A stretch of DNA of 47,031 nt from an uncultured Acidimicrobiales bacterium (GTDB taxonomy: Bacteria > Actinomycetota > Acidimicrobiia > Acidimicrobiales > SZUA-35): assembly GCA_937976305.1 (NCBI GenBank), contig CALJSB010000062.1:1-47031 (forward strand), read 5' to 3'. The notes beneath the pieces are model-generated. The model was not told the origin of the DNA. It did no database searches and worked only from the letters and a program-made list of their open reading frames with translations. Position 1 is the first letter of the stretch, and the number at the start of each line of letters is the position of its first letter. This document shows positions 24,629-32,571 of the stretch, in pieces. Both the position numbers and the translations under genes were made by a program.

Positions 24629-26133
24629 GACTCCGCCTCAAATCGAACTTGAATCTGGGCGACGGTCCCACTCTCGGTGCTGCCTGCAGTTGTGGTTGAC
24701 GCAGGCCGCAGCGTGATGGTGCCGCCCAGCTCTCCGGACGCGAGCGTCCGGGCGATCGTGAGGCCGAGCCCGTCGCTGCTCTCGAGATCGAAGCTTTCGG
24801 GCAGGCCGGCGCCGTCATCGTGCACGCGCACCGTCAGACCAGCAGGACTCGTCACCATTTCGATGGTGATTTGGCCTCCGGTGCTCCCCGGCGGATAGCC
24901 ATGCTCGACCGCATTCTGGAGAAGTTCGGTCAACACCACCGCGAGCGAACTGGCCGTCGCTGCTGGCATGGTCGGCCCATCGCCGACCACTCGGAAGACG
25001 ATCGGACGATCGGGCGCCACCAACCCCTCTTCGACCATTGCGACGATGGGTCGCAAGATCTCCTCGAACTCGACATCGTCGCCGCCCTCTTGAGCCAAGA
25101 TTTCGTGAACGAGCGCAATCGACCGGATGCGGCGAACCGACTCTTCGATGGCCTGCTTCGCTTCGGGCGCCTCGAGGCGACGGCCCTGAAGGCGCAGCAA
25201 CGACGACACGGTCTGCAGGTTGTTCTTCACCCGGTGATGGATCTCGCGGATGGTGGCGTCCATCGACACCAGCAGTCGTTCCTGCCGGCGCAAATCAGAG
25301 ACATCACGAAGCAAAACCACAGCGCCGGTGATCTCGCCGGAGTCGATCAACGGGAGCAGTCGCATCATCACGTTGATCGATGTACCGCGTTCGATCTCGT
25401 CGGTCACTGGAACCCGCAGTCGAAACGCCGTGCGCAGTGCGTCGTGTTGGAATCCGAGATCGTCTAGATCTCGGCCGACCGCGTTGGCGTGAAAGCCCAT
25501 GCGGTGCAACGCGGAGACGGCATTGGGCGACGAGTAGGTCACCTTGGTTGCGGCGTTTGCGATGATGACGCCGTCGCCAACGCGGGGAGCCAACTCTGAC
25601 TCCTCATCGAATGCAAAGGGAAAGTCGCCAGCCGCGATCATGGAGATGACGCGGTCCGAAACCCGGTGGTATTCACGTTCGAGTTCGCTGCGATCGGGTT
25701 CTCGCCGCTGCCGAGCCTCGTAGCTCAGGACCGCAACTGTCTTTCCAGCGCGCCTCACCGGTACTGCGATGACTGAAACGAGCTCGCCTGGATCGCCCTC
25801 TGGACGCGAGCCATCACTACGCGTCGTCTCGCCCCGAACAACTGATTCAGACTCGAGCGCATCGACGAGGATCGGCCTGTCACCGAAGGCAAAGAAGCGA
25901 CCAACCTGATCATCGCGGTAGAGGGTTTGGGTTGTGGCCGGGCGGACTTGACCCACGACGACGAATCGTCCCGGCTGGTCGCCTTGGCTCGACTCGACAG
26001 GCACCACCAACAGCAAGTCGGCGAACGACAGGTCAGAAAGCAGACTCCAAGAGCCAATCAAGCGCCGAAGGTGAACTCGGTCTTCAGGACCCAGCTGGGA
26101 ATGACGTTTGACGAGATCACTCAGGCTGGACAC
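24625..26133 (-). CDS. pdtaS: Cytosolic sensor histidine kinase, PdtaS-like
   Basis: 502 residues from GTG 26133, no membrane segments. Order: N-terminal GAF-like sensor (about 1-150), a PAS-like domain (about 180-290), the HisKA_2 dimerisation and phospho-acceptor box MDATIREIHHRVKNNLQTVSSLLRLQGRR (His near 300), and an HWE-type HATPase (LTELLQNAVEHG, VHDDGAGLPES, GLGLTIARTLASGELGG). This matches Mycobacterium PdtaS (Rv3220c), which signals through the RNA-binding antiterminator PdtaR; pdtaR is not in the window. Its neighbour WhiB1 is the same as in Mycobacterium. Confidence 0.92.
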   Translation of the reverse strand: MSSLSDLVKRHSQLGPEDRVHLRRLIGSWSLLSDLSFADLLLVVPVESSQGDQPGRFVVVGQVRPATTQTLYRDDQVGRFFAFGDRPILVDALESESVVRGETTRSDGSRPEGDPGELVSVIAVPVRRAGKTVAVLSYEARQRREPDRSELEREYHRVSDRVISMIAAGDFPFAFDEESELAPRVGDGVIIANAATKVTYSSPNAVSALHRMGFHANAVGRDLDDLGFQHDALRTAFRLRVPVTDEIERGTSINVMMRLLPLIDSGEITGAVVLLRDVSDLRRQERLLVSMDATIREIHHRVKNNLQTVSSLLRLQGRRLEAPEAKQAIEESVRRIRSIALVHEILAQEGGDDVEFEEILRPIVAMVEEGLVAPDRPIVFRVVGDGPTMPAATASSLAVVLTELLQNAVEHGYPPGSTGGQITIEMVTSPAGLTVRVHDDGAGLPESFDLESSDGLGLTIARTLASGELGGTITLRPASTTTAGSTESGTVAQIQVRFEAES

Positions 26134-26139
26134 GGGTTC

Positions 26140-26145
26140 AGGCTA
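26140..26145 (-). promoter_or_regulatory. -10 box, leaderless pdtaS gene
   Basis: TAGCCT followed by 6 nt (GAACCC) and GTG 26133. Confidence 0.5.
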
Positions 26146-26220
26146 ATTGCTGCGGCTTCGAGTAGCGGCTCGAATTGCAGTCAGTTGCAGCGCGGGCGAT
26201 TGCCCGCGTACGCCGACTGG

Positions 26221-26427
26221 TTAGCGCCGACTGATTCCCGCATACGGCGCTTCGGTCTCGACGACCCAGGCCGTCGGACAATTCGAGCAGTGCAGCGATG
26301 CAATGCCGCGAACGAGGTCGAAGAAATCGACCGATCCGTCGCTCTCGCATCGGGGACAGGGGTGACTCGCCGCAGTTTCCTCACGCACGACTTGGTCTGC
26401 CCACACGTCGCTTTTCTTCTCAGCCAT
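26221..26427 (-). CDS. Small zinc-ribbon-like protein
   Basis: 68 residues from ATG 26427, which has an excellent ribosome site (GAGGAGG, 5-nt spacing). That marks it as a real gene in spite of its size. Two Cys pairs, CPRC (residues 24-27) and CSNC (residues 47-50), separated by 19 residues, suggest a zinc ribbon. The N-terminus is charged. I do not recognise a family. It stands between the ArsA-like genes and pdtaS on the same strand. Confidence 0.75.
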   Translation of the reverse strand: MAEKKSDVWADQVVREETAASHPCPRCESDGSVDFFDLVRGIASLHCSNCPTAWVVETEAPYAGISRR

Positions 26428-26561
26428 TAGAGCCTCCTCAGAAGTGATGACACGATCTTGATGCCGAACGGTGGGGGGTCACAACGGCCGCCTCACCCGT
26501 CTGATGACTCGCTCGGCCCACCAGCCTTATAGGCAGTCTTACCAACCGTCTGATCGACCAC

Positions 26562-27644
26562 TCACGCTGAATCGCTGCCGTCGAGCAGGGCCACGAGGCC
26601 CTTCAAGTCGCCAACCGCTTCGGCGTGCCAGGAGACGGTCTGGACGGCACCGTTCCCAGAACCGCCAAGCCCAGAATCGGCGACGAGTGCAGCTTGGCGC
26701 CGAGCCTGATCTCGCACAGAGCCGAGCGCAGCTCGGGCATCCACGTCGCTCACTGATGCCAACTCGTCGTCGTCGATGTCGCGCAACGGCGTCGCCAGAA
26801 CCCGATTCACCAACCTGAGCGCAATGTCGTGGCCTCGCTCTGCGAGCTCAGCACTCAGTTCGCGAGCTTGCTGAGCAGGCCCAGCTTCGGGCGTGTGGAC
26901 AACGACGTAGCGGGTGTCGGGGTCGTCGAGACGATCGCGGACGTCGGTGGCACGCACGACGAACTGCGGTTGCAGGGCAGAGAACAGCCAGAAGAAGTCG
27001 GCGATCTCGGCCAAGAAAGGGCCTCCGAGCAAGCGCTCGGCGACGGCGAGAAACGGCTTGGCCGCCGTCATCACCAAGCGACTGCGATACGGCGCAGTGA
27101 GCCAACGCAGCAAGCGGCTGGCAAAGAAGTCGAGCATGCGCTCAGGCGCATCGAGCACATCGAGGGCGTGAACCGAGGGCGGGGTGTCGATGACGACGAG
27201 GTCGTAACGGTCGTCGTCTGCGAGCCCAACGAGCTGGTCGAGGGCGATGTAGTCGTGGCTTTGCACGAACCGCTGCGTGAGCGTCCGATAGAGACGATTG
27301 GCAAGCAGTTGCTCGGCCGTTTCTTGGTCGGGAGCAAGATCTCGAACGAGCGCATCCCAGCTGCGCTCCATGTCGACCATGCGGGCCCAGAAGCGACCAT
27401 CCCCGACACCGACGGGGACGAGCACCGCCTCGTCATCAAACTCGTCGAGCCCCAGAGCATCTGCGAGTCGGCGCGCCGGGTCAACGGTGACCACCAGCGT
27501 TCGCCGTTCGTGCAGCTGCGCGGCGCGAGCGGCCAGGGCCGCGGACAACGTGGTCTTTCCAACTCCACCTGGGCCCGTCACGATGATCAGCTGAGCTGTC
27601 TCGATGAGCCGGTCGGCTTCGGCTGAGAGGCGAGGCTGACTCAC
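26562..27644 (-). CDS. ArsA/GET3-like ATPase, second of a pair
   Basis: 360 residues from GTG 27644, overlapping the stop of the other ArsA-like gene by 4 nt (GTGA). P-loop TGPGGVGKTT (23-32) lacks the signature lysine of the deviant Walker A (KGGxGKT). Further motifs: VTVDPARRLADALGL, YDLVVIDTPPSVHALDVLDAPERML (switch II) and VVVHTPEAGPAQQARELSAEL. Pairs of such ATPases occur in actinobacteria (Rv3679/Rv3680 in Mycobacterium, next to whiB4). No arsenic-efflux gene is present, so arsenite export is unlikely. The partner gene carries the signature lysine, which suggests a functional heterodimer. Confidence 0.88.
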   Translation of the reverse strand: MSQPRLSAEADRLIETAQLIIVTGPGGVGKTTLSAALAARAAQLHERRTLVVTVDPARRLADALGLDEFDDEAVLVPVGVGDGRFWARMVDMERSWDALVRDLAPDQETAEQLLANRLYRTLTQRFVQSHDYIALDQLVGLADDDRYDLVVIDTPPSVHALDVLDAPERMLDFFASRLLRWLTAPYRSRLVMTAAKPFLAVAERLLGGPFLAEIADFFWLFSALQPQFVVRATDVRDRLDDPDTRYVVVHTPEAGPAQQARELSAELAERGHDIALRLVNRVLATPLRDIDDDELASVSDVDARAALGSVRDQARRQAALVADSGLGGSGNGAVQTVSWHAEAVGDLKGLVALLDGSDSA

Positions 27645-28573
27645 TGATCGCCACCCGGGGCACCCCACGCCGCCAGCACCCGCCGCACTTCTGCCACCGG
27701 CTCAGCCGCGAGGTCGACGACGGCTGTCTCATGGCCAAGATCAGCCAAGATCTCGAGCTGCTCAATGGCCGTGTCGGACGAACTGAGAGCCACATGCGCA
27801 GCCTGCGCAAGATCTCCGTCGCTCTCTTCGACCGCAACGAGTTCGCTACGGCCCGGCCCGGTGACACGGCGTGGCACCTTGTTGACCACAATGCCGGCGA
27901 TGTCGACGTCAGTCTCGTTGTGAAGCCGCTCGAGCAACATTGTCGTCTCTGCGACCGGAAGTTCTTCGGCCTGCGCCACGACAACTGCCGCCGTCGTGGC
28001 CGGATCGCTGAGGATCCCTCCGACCCATCGGGTCTGCTCGACGAGTGGACCGATGCCAATCAGATCCGTCAGGTTGTCGGCTGCCGCAAGAAGCTCGACG
28101 CAGTGCCCGGTCGCCGGGCCGTCAACCACAACCAGATCCCAATTTTCCTCTCGGACCTCGTAGGCGATCTTGCCGATGGTCAAAATCTCACGCACACCCG
28201 GCGCTGCGGTGGCGACGTAGTCAAAGATCGCGGCGATCGGGCCGAGCCGAGTCGGCGAGATCGGCACCCGTAGATAGATGTCGACGTACTCCCGCAGTGC
28301 TTCCTCGGTGCTCAGTTCGAGCACCTCGAGGAGTCCACCATTGGCTCGCTCGAACCGAGTTGCTGCCGGGCCGAGCGCAGCGGAGAGCCCGCCGTCGGCA
28401 ACGACATCGACCGCCAACACACGCTTGCCGGCGGCCGCGGCTTCAACCGCAATGGCGGCGGCAACGGTCGACCGTCCGACGCCGCCCTTGCCGGCGACGA
28501 TGATCAGCCGGCGGCTGAGGGGATGTAGCGGGGTCGTTCGTGACCCCGAGGCGCTGTCAGGCTCCGAAACCAA
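27641..28573 (-). CDS. ArsA/GET3-like ATPase, first of a pair
   Basis: About 310 residues. Similarity begins at LSRRLIIVAGKGGVGRSTVA (deviant Walker A with signature lysine) and runs through LAVDVVADGGLSAALG, the switch DLVVVDGPATGHCVELLAAA, and VVVAQAEELPVAETTMLLERL. No ATG or GTG is close. A TTG at 28573 gives a 17-nt overlap with DUF3107; a GTG at 28597 is the alternative, so the exact start is open. It forms an operon with its partner, and with DUF3107 upstream. Confidence 0.85.
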   Translation of the reverse strand: MVSEPDSASGSRTTPLHPLSRRLIIVAGKGGVGRSTVAAAIAVEAAAAGKRVLAVDVVADGGLSAALGPAATRFERANGGLLEVLELSTEEALREYVDIYLRVPISPTRLGPIAAIFDYVATAAPGVREILTIGKIAYEVREENWDLVVVDGPATGHCVELLAAADNLTDLIGIGPLVEQTRWVGGILSDPATTAAVVVAQAEELPVAETTMLLERLHNETDVDIAGIVVNKVPRRVTGPGRSELVAVEESDGDLAQAAHVALSSSDTAIEQLEILADLGHETAVVDLAAEPVAEVRRVLAAWGAPGGDQ

Positions 28574-28790
28574 TGCGGCGACCGTCTTCGTCGCCACCGA
28601 GTTGCACGAACGAGATCCGCTCAGACGGGACGGCCAACTCGGCACCCCGCTTGTCGGCAACCCAGAGCACGCTCGACTCGCCGGAAAGCGCAGCCTCGAT
28701 GGCGCTCTTGAGGTCGTCGCGAACAGCGTCGTCAGGCAGCTCGACATCGACGACCTGCGTTGACTGAGCAATACCGATCTTCAGATCCAT
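28557..28790 (-). CDS. DUF3107 (TB9.4-like) small protein
   Basis: 77 residues: MDLKIGIAQSTQVVDVELPDDAVRDDLKSAIEAALSG... VLWVADKRGAELAVPSERISFVQLGG. The pattern matches DUF3107, typified by Rv3208A/TB9.4 and restricted to actinobacteria. Function unknown. It is first of a three-gene unit with the two ArsA-like ATPases, a suggestive but unexplained link. The start ATG 28790 lies 6 nt after TAGGTT. Confidence 0.88.
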   Translation of the reverse strand: MDLKIGIAQSTQVVDVELPDDAVRDDLKSAIEAALSGESSVLWVADKRGAELAVPSERISFVQLGGDEDGRRIGFGA

Positions 28791-28796
28791 TCCTTC

Positions 28797-28802
28797 AACC
28801 TA
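28797..28802 (-). promoter_or_regulatory. -10 box of the DUF3107-ArsA unit
   Basis: TAGGTT with a 6-nt spacer (GAAGGA) to ATG 28790. The spacer itself is purine-rich, so a short leader with ribosome site cannot be excluded. Confidence 0.45.
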
Positions 28803-28819
28803 CCTACTCGTTGGTCCGG

Positions 28820-29959
28820 TCAGGTGATCTTCAGCTCGGACCGATACCGACGCTTTGGTGCCAGCGTGACATCGAGCAGCTCAGCGAGTTCGGCGAACAC
28901 CTTGCCAGCCTCTGTCTCGGTCTCGACAGCAATTGGCAGACCGGTGTCAGCACCCTCTCGCAGCTCGGGAACGAGCGGCACCGTCGCCAGCAGCGGCACG
29001 TCAAGCTCACGAGCGAGCTCGTCGCCGCCACCCGAGCCAAAGAGCTCGTAGCGCTTGCCATCGTCGCCCGTGAACCAGCTCATGTTTTCGATGACGCCGG
29101 TGACTGCGATGTTGACCTTGTGGGCCATGTACGCGGCTCGCTGCGCCACCCGTTGGGCTGCTGGTTGCGGCGTGGTGACCACAATGAGTTCGCCTCGTGG
29201 CAGGAACTGCGAAATCGACAGCGAGATGTCGCCAGTGCCCGGCGGAAGGTCGACCACGAGATAGTCGGGCTCATCCCAAAAGACATCGGTGAGGAACTGC
29301 TCGAGCGCCTTGTGCAGCATCGGACCCCGCCAGATCACCGGCTGGTTCTCTTCGACGAAGAACCCCATGGAGATGCAGCGCACCCCGTTGGCCTCGGGCG
29401 GCACGATCATCTCGTCGATGATCGTTGGCTCGCGGTCGATGCCGAGCATTCGGGGAATCGAGAATCCCCACACATCGGCGTCGACAACGGCGACCTTTTT
29501 CCCTCGAGCCGCGAGTGCAACAGACAAGTTGGTCGTGATCGAACTCTTGCCAACACCGCCTTTGCCAGACGCAACGAGGAGCACCCGGGTATTCGAGCCG
29601 GGGTCTGCAAACGGGATGGCCCGCCCCTCAGCATGACCATGGGCCTGCTGAGATCCGGCCGTGGCGCCAGGGTCGCCGTGCAACGTGCGGCGAATGTTCT
29701 CGCGCTGTTCGTCGGTCATCACCCCGAACTCGACCGTGACGTTGTCGGCGCCGTCGAGCGCTTTGACTGCGTCGGTCACGCTGTTGTTGATCTCGACCTT
29801 CAGCGGGCAGCCCGCAATCGTCAGATCAATGGCAACGGTGACGTTGGGCAGAGCGATATCGACGCTTCGCACCATCCCAAGATCGACGATGCTGCGGTGC
29901 AGCTCCGGATCTTGAACGGGACGCAAGGCCTCGATGACGGCATCTTGTGTGAGAGACAT
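28820..29959 (-). CDS. mrp: Mrp/ApbC-type Fe-S cluster carrier ATPase
   Basis: 379 residues. MIP18/DUF59 domain at 1-85 (DPELHRSIVDLGMV, TIAGCPL), then an NTPase with P-loop SGKGGVGKSS (131-140), VAVVDADVWGFSIPRMLGI, WRGPMLHKALEQFL and DYLVVDLPPGTGD. It delivers Fe-S clusters to apoproteins. The C-terminal CPxC pair that binds the bridging cluster in most Mrp proteins is missing: the text reads ENMSWFTGDDGKRYELFGSGGG. Cys51 in DUF59 is a possible ligand. A strong AGGAGA site precedes ATG 29959. It is divergent from a SufR-like regulator with only 49 bp between. Confidence 0.93.
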   Translation of the reverse strand: MSLTQDAVIEALRPVQDPELHRSIVDLGMVRSVDIALPNVTVAIDLTIAGCPLKVEINNSVTDAVKALDGADNVTVEFGVMTDEQRENIRRTLHGDPGATAGSQQAHGHAEGRAIPFADPGSNTRVLLVASGKGGVGKSSITTNLSVALAARGKKVAVVDADVWGFSIPRMLGIDREPTIIDEMIVPPEANGVRCISMGFFVEENQPVIWRGPMLHKALEQFLTDVFWDEPDYLVVDLPPGTGDISLSISQFLPRGELIVVTTPQPAAQRVAQRAAYMAHKVNIAVTGVIENMSWFTGDDGKRYELFGSGGGDELARELDVPLLATVPLVPELREGADTGLPIAVETETEAGKVFAELAELLDVTLAPKRRYRSELKIT

Positions 29960-29963
29960 GAAT

Positions 29964-29986
29964 TTCTCCTACGGGGATAGGGAGAA
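29964..29986. promoter_or_regulatory. Inverted repeat in the mrp/SufR-like divergent promoter
   Basis: TTCTCC (29964-29969) and GGAGAA (29981-29986) flank an 11-nt spacer in the 49-bp gap. This position would let one dimer control both genes. Inferred to be the operator of the adjacent regulator. Confidence 0.4.
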
Positions 29987-29996
29987 TGATTGTCGG

Positions 29997-30002
29997 TAGG
30001 CT
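29997..30002 (+). promoter_or_regulatory. -10 box, leaderless SufR-like gene
   Basis: TAGGCT followed by AGCCAA and ATG 30009. No ribosome site is present. Confidence 0.55.
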
Positions 30003-30008
30003 AGCCAA

Positions 30009-30752
30009 ATGGTCGATCGGCCCCTCAACCGCACCCTGAGCCCGACCGAGTTCGCGAATCTCGTCAACGCAGTGAGTTCGGCATTCGGTGATCCGACGAG
30101 GCGTGACATGTATCTGCTCGTCCACGAACACGCCGATGGCATGACCGCCAACGACGTTGCGGATGCCAACGGTGTGCATCCCAATGTGGCACGGCATCAC
30201 CTCGACAAGCTCGTGGCGAGTGGCTACCTCGAAGTCGGTCAGCGGGCCTCGGCTGGTGCCGGACGGCCCGCCAAGATCTACCGACCAACCAACTCCGAGC
30301 TTGAACTCGAGTTCGATCTCGGCCACGACGACATCCTCGTCACGCTGCTCGGCAAGGCACTGTCTCGCCTGCCCAACGACGTTGCTGCAGAACTCGCCGA
30401 GGAAGTCGGCATCGAGTTCGGCCGGAAAATGGCGGGCTCGATGAAGGCCAGCGGGGCATCGCGCGACGAAGAATCAACGCAACGTTCCTTCCGGTCGGCC
30501 CTCCATGTCGTTGCCGACGCACTCTCATCGCACGGGTTTGCGGCCCACGCTGAAGGTGAGGACGGCGACCTGCGAATCGTTTCTGGACACTGCCCCTTCG
30601 GCGACGTCGCGATCGAACATCCGGTGATCTGTGCCGTCGACCGGGGCATGGTCAAGGGACTGCTCGAAAACCTCTACGGCGAGACAGCCGTCGCCATCGA
30701 GGGCTCTGTCGCCCGTGGCGACGAAGCCTGCGCAGTCGGCGTCGAGAGCTGA
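30009..30752 (+). CDS. SufR-like winged-helix regulator, probably Fe-S sensing
   Basis: 247 residues. N-terminal ArsR/MarR-type winged helix (about 15-95): FGDPTRRDMYLLVHEHADGMTANDVADANGVHPNVARHHLDKLVASGYLEV and the GAGRPAKIYRPT wing. The C-terminal domain has Cys195 and Cys208 (12 residues apart, as in SufR) and Cys241, enough to hold an Fe-S cluster. SufR represses suf genes when its cluster is present. Its divergent neighbour here is the Fe-S carrier mrp rather than suf, which supports a role in cluster supply. The cluster itself is inferred. Confidence 0.8.
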   Translation: MVDRPLNRTLSPTEFANLVNAVSSAFGDPTRRDMYLLVHEHADGMTANDVADANGVHPNVARHHLDKLVASGYLEVGQRASAGAGRPAKIYRPTNSELELEFDLGHDDILVTLLGKALSRLPNDVAAELAEEVGIEFGRKMAGSMKASGASRDEESTQRSFRSALHVVADALSSHGFAAHAEGEDGDLRIVSGHCPFGDVAIEHPVICAVDRGMVKGLLENLYGETAVAIEGSVARGDEACAVGVES

Positions 30753-30767
30753 AAAGCCAGCCCCACA

Positions 30768-30810
30768 ATTGGCAGGAGATTGCACGGACGCAGTGCAGGA
30801 ATCTGCCAAT
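30768..30810. terminator. Stem-loop after the SufR-like gene
   Basis: 18-nt arms with three mismatches: ATTGGCAG pairs with CTGCCAAT and an inner TGCAC pairs with GTGCA. It begins 15 nt after the stop codon. It lacks a T tract; terminator or mRNA 3' structure. Confidence 0.45.
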
Positions 30811-30909
30811 CGAAGCAATCGCGTAGGGCCGGTAGCGCTCGCCGTGATCGCCGTAGGTACATCCTCCCTAGAAGTGCCTACTCCGCGTGGTGCCGATGAC
30901 CACACCTAC

Positions 30910-30915
30910 TAAGGT
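30910..30915 (+). promoter_or_regulatory. -10 box, leaderless DUF4214-DUF3048 gene
   Basis: TAAGGT, 7 nt, then ATG 30923. It selects this ATG over the GTG at 30887, and the resulting N-terminus is a clean signal peptide. Confidence 0.55.
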
Positions 30916-30922
30916 CGGCCAA

Positions 30923-32548
30923 ATGCGTCGTCTGCTTGTCAGCCTTGTCGTCTCGGCCGTTCTGGCCACGATCGCACCTCCGTTTGCTACGGCCCAACAG
31001 GGGCCAACGAGTGTCTCGCCACTCGATGTAGCTCCAGAAGACTTCGTTACCCAGCAATACAACGATTTTCTGCTCCGCAACCCCGATGCGGGTGGCCTTG
31101 CGTTCTGGTCGGCACGCTTGCGGGGCGGCGAAGACCCGGCCGCCCTCATCGAGACCATGGTCTCGACGCCCGAGTTCGCCGACGCCGTCGCTCCCATCGT
31201 CCGTCTCTTCTTCGCTCACCTCCAGCGTTCACCCGACATCGACGGGCTGCAGTTCTGGGCCGGCCAAGTCCGTTCTGGTTGGACCATCACTGACGTCTCG
31301 AATTTCTTTGCTGAATCGCCCGAGTTCATTCAGCGCTACGGATCACTCACCAACGCGCAATACGTCGAGCGTGTGTACCAGAACGTGCTCGGTCGTGGCT
31401 CTGACGCCGCAGGCCGCGAATTCTGGCTCGCTCAGCTCAACGGTGGCCTCAAGCGGGGCACGATGATGGCCCAGTTCTCCGAGGGCCCCGAATTCAAGCA
31501 GCAAACCGACGGCCTTGTGCGAGCCACCATGTTGTACGTCGGCGTCTTGCAACGGGCTCCCGAGCCCACAGGCCTCGCGTTCTGGGCCGATCAACTCGAC
31601 AATGGCATGCCCTACCGCCAAGCCATGGGCGGCTTTCTGTTCAGCCCCGAATACGGAGCCCGCATGGCTCGGTTGTTTCCGGCAACCCACCCCCTTACCG
31701 GAGAAGCCACCACCCGTGTTCGCGCCGCCGGGGTGATCGCCGCAAAGGTCGACAACGTGGATGCCGGTCGCCCACAAGCTGGCCTCCACGACGCCGACGT
31801 CGTCTACGAGATCGTGGTCGAAGGAAACTTCACCCGTCTCTTGGCGCTCTATCAAAGCCACGAGCCTGCTGTCATCGGGCCGATTCGTTCGGTGCGCACC
31901 AGCGACTTCGACCTCCTCGAACCGCTGAACAACCCGCTGCTCTCGGCTTCGGGCGCAAACCCGCTCGTCACAGCTTCACTCGCCCAGCGCGGCATCGTGA
32001 GGAACGTCAACGCCGTCGAAGCCGGGAACGCGTACTTCCGCGACACCGGTCGACCCGCCCCCGACAACCTCTTCGCCCGAACCGCATCGCTGCGGGCTGC
32101 GGGCGGTGCTGCTGGCTCGCCTCCACCCCTCATGTTCGACTACCGAGCCTCAACCGACCCATCGGCAGGTGTTGCCTCGAACGGGATCACGGTCAACTTC
32201 GGCAGCTCGGTCTCGAGCTATGACTGGAACGGCACGGCATGGACTCGCACCATGAACGGTTCGGTGCACGTCGACACAACAGGTCGTGCCGTGACGCCTG
32301 AGAACGTGATTGTGATGGTCACGAACTACACGACCAGCCCGGCAGACAGTCGGTCGCCACACGCCATCACGGTTGGCGAACAAACCGCCTTCATACTGAC
32401 CGATGGAAAGCTGATCCGGGGGGTCTGGAGCCGCCAAGGCCCAGAGGACCCGATCAAGTTCTTCAACGCAGATCTCGAGCCAGTCGAACTGACTCCGGGC
32501 AACACCTGGATCCACCTCGCTCCCCCGGGCACCGTCGCCCTCAAGTAG
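30923..32548 (+). CDS. Exported DUF4214 repeats - DUF3048 (YerB-like) protein
   Basis: 541 residues with signal peptide MRRLLVSLVVSAVLATIAPPFATA. Three to four DUF4214 units follow (about residues 32-250), each with the pattern YNDFLLRNPDAGGLAFWSARL...G: FFAHLQRSPDIDGLQFWAGQV, VYQNVLGRGSDAAGREFWLAQL, LYVGVLQRAPEPTGLAFWADQL. Then a DUF3048 domain (about 265-541): AAKVDNVDAGRPQAGLHDADVVYEIVVEGNFTRLLALYQSHEPAVIGPIRSVRTSDFD. DUF4214 is usually tied to S-layer or glycan-linked surface proteins, and DUF3048 occurs in lipoproteins of unknown role. The combination is unusual. It lies outside the membrane. Confidence 0.88.
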   Translation: MRRLLVSLVVSAVLATIAPPFATAQQGPTSVSPLDVAPEDFVTQQYNDFLLRNPDAGGLAFWSARLRGGEDPAALIETMVSTPEFADAVAPIVRLFFAHLQRSPDIDGLQFWAGQVRSGWTITDVSNFFAESPEFIQRYGSLTNAQYVERVYQNVLGRGSDAAGREFWLAQLNGGLKRGTMMAQFSEGPEFKQQTDGLVRATMLYVGVLQRAPEPTGLAFWADQLDNGMPYRQAMGGFLFSPEYGARMARLFPATHPLTGEATTRVRAAGVIAAKVDNVDAGRPQAGLHDADVVYEIVVEGNFTRLLALYQSHEPAVIGPIRSVRTSDFDLLEPLNNPLLSASGANPLVTASLAQRGIVRNVNAVEAGNAYFRDTGRPAPDNLFARTASLRAAGGAAGSPPPLMFDYRASTDPSAGVASNGITVNFGSSVSSYDWNGTAWTRTMNGSVHVDTTGRAVTPENVIVMVTNYTTSPADSRSPHAITVGEQTAFILTDGKLIRGVWSRQGPEDPIKFFNADLEPVELTPGNTWIHLAPPGTVALK

Positions 32549-32571
32549 CACTGCCGAGGCCCCGCGGTGCC

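Noticed and set aside
26562-28573. Arsenite efflux system
   Set aside because: No ArsB, ArsR-linked operon or metal-binding Cys pattern is present; the paired actinobacterial ArsA-like class fits better.
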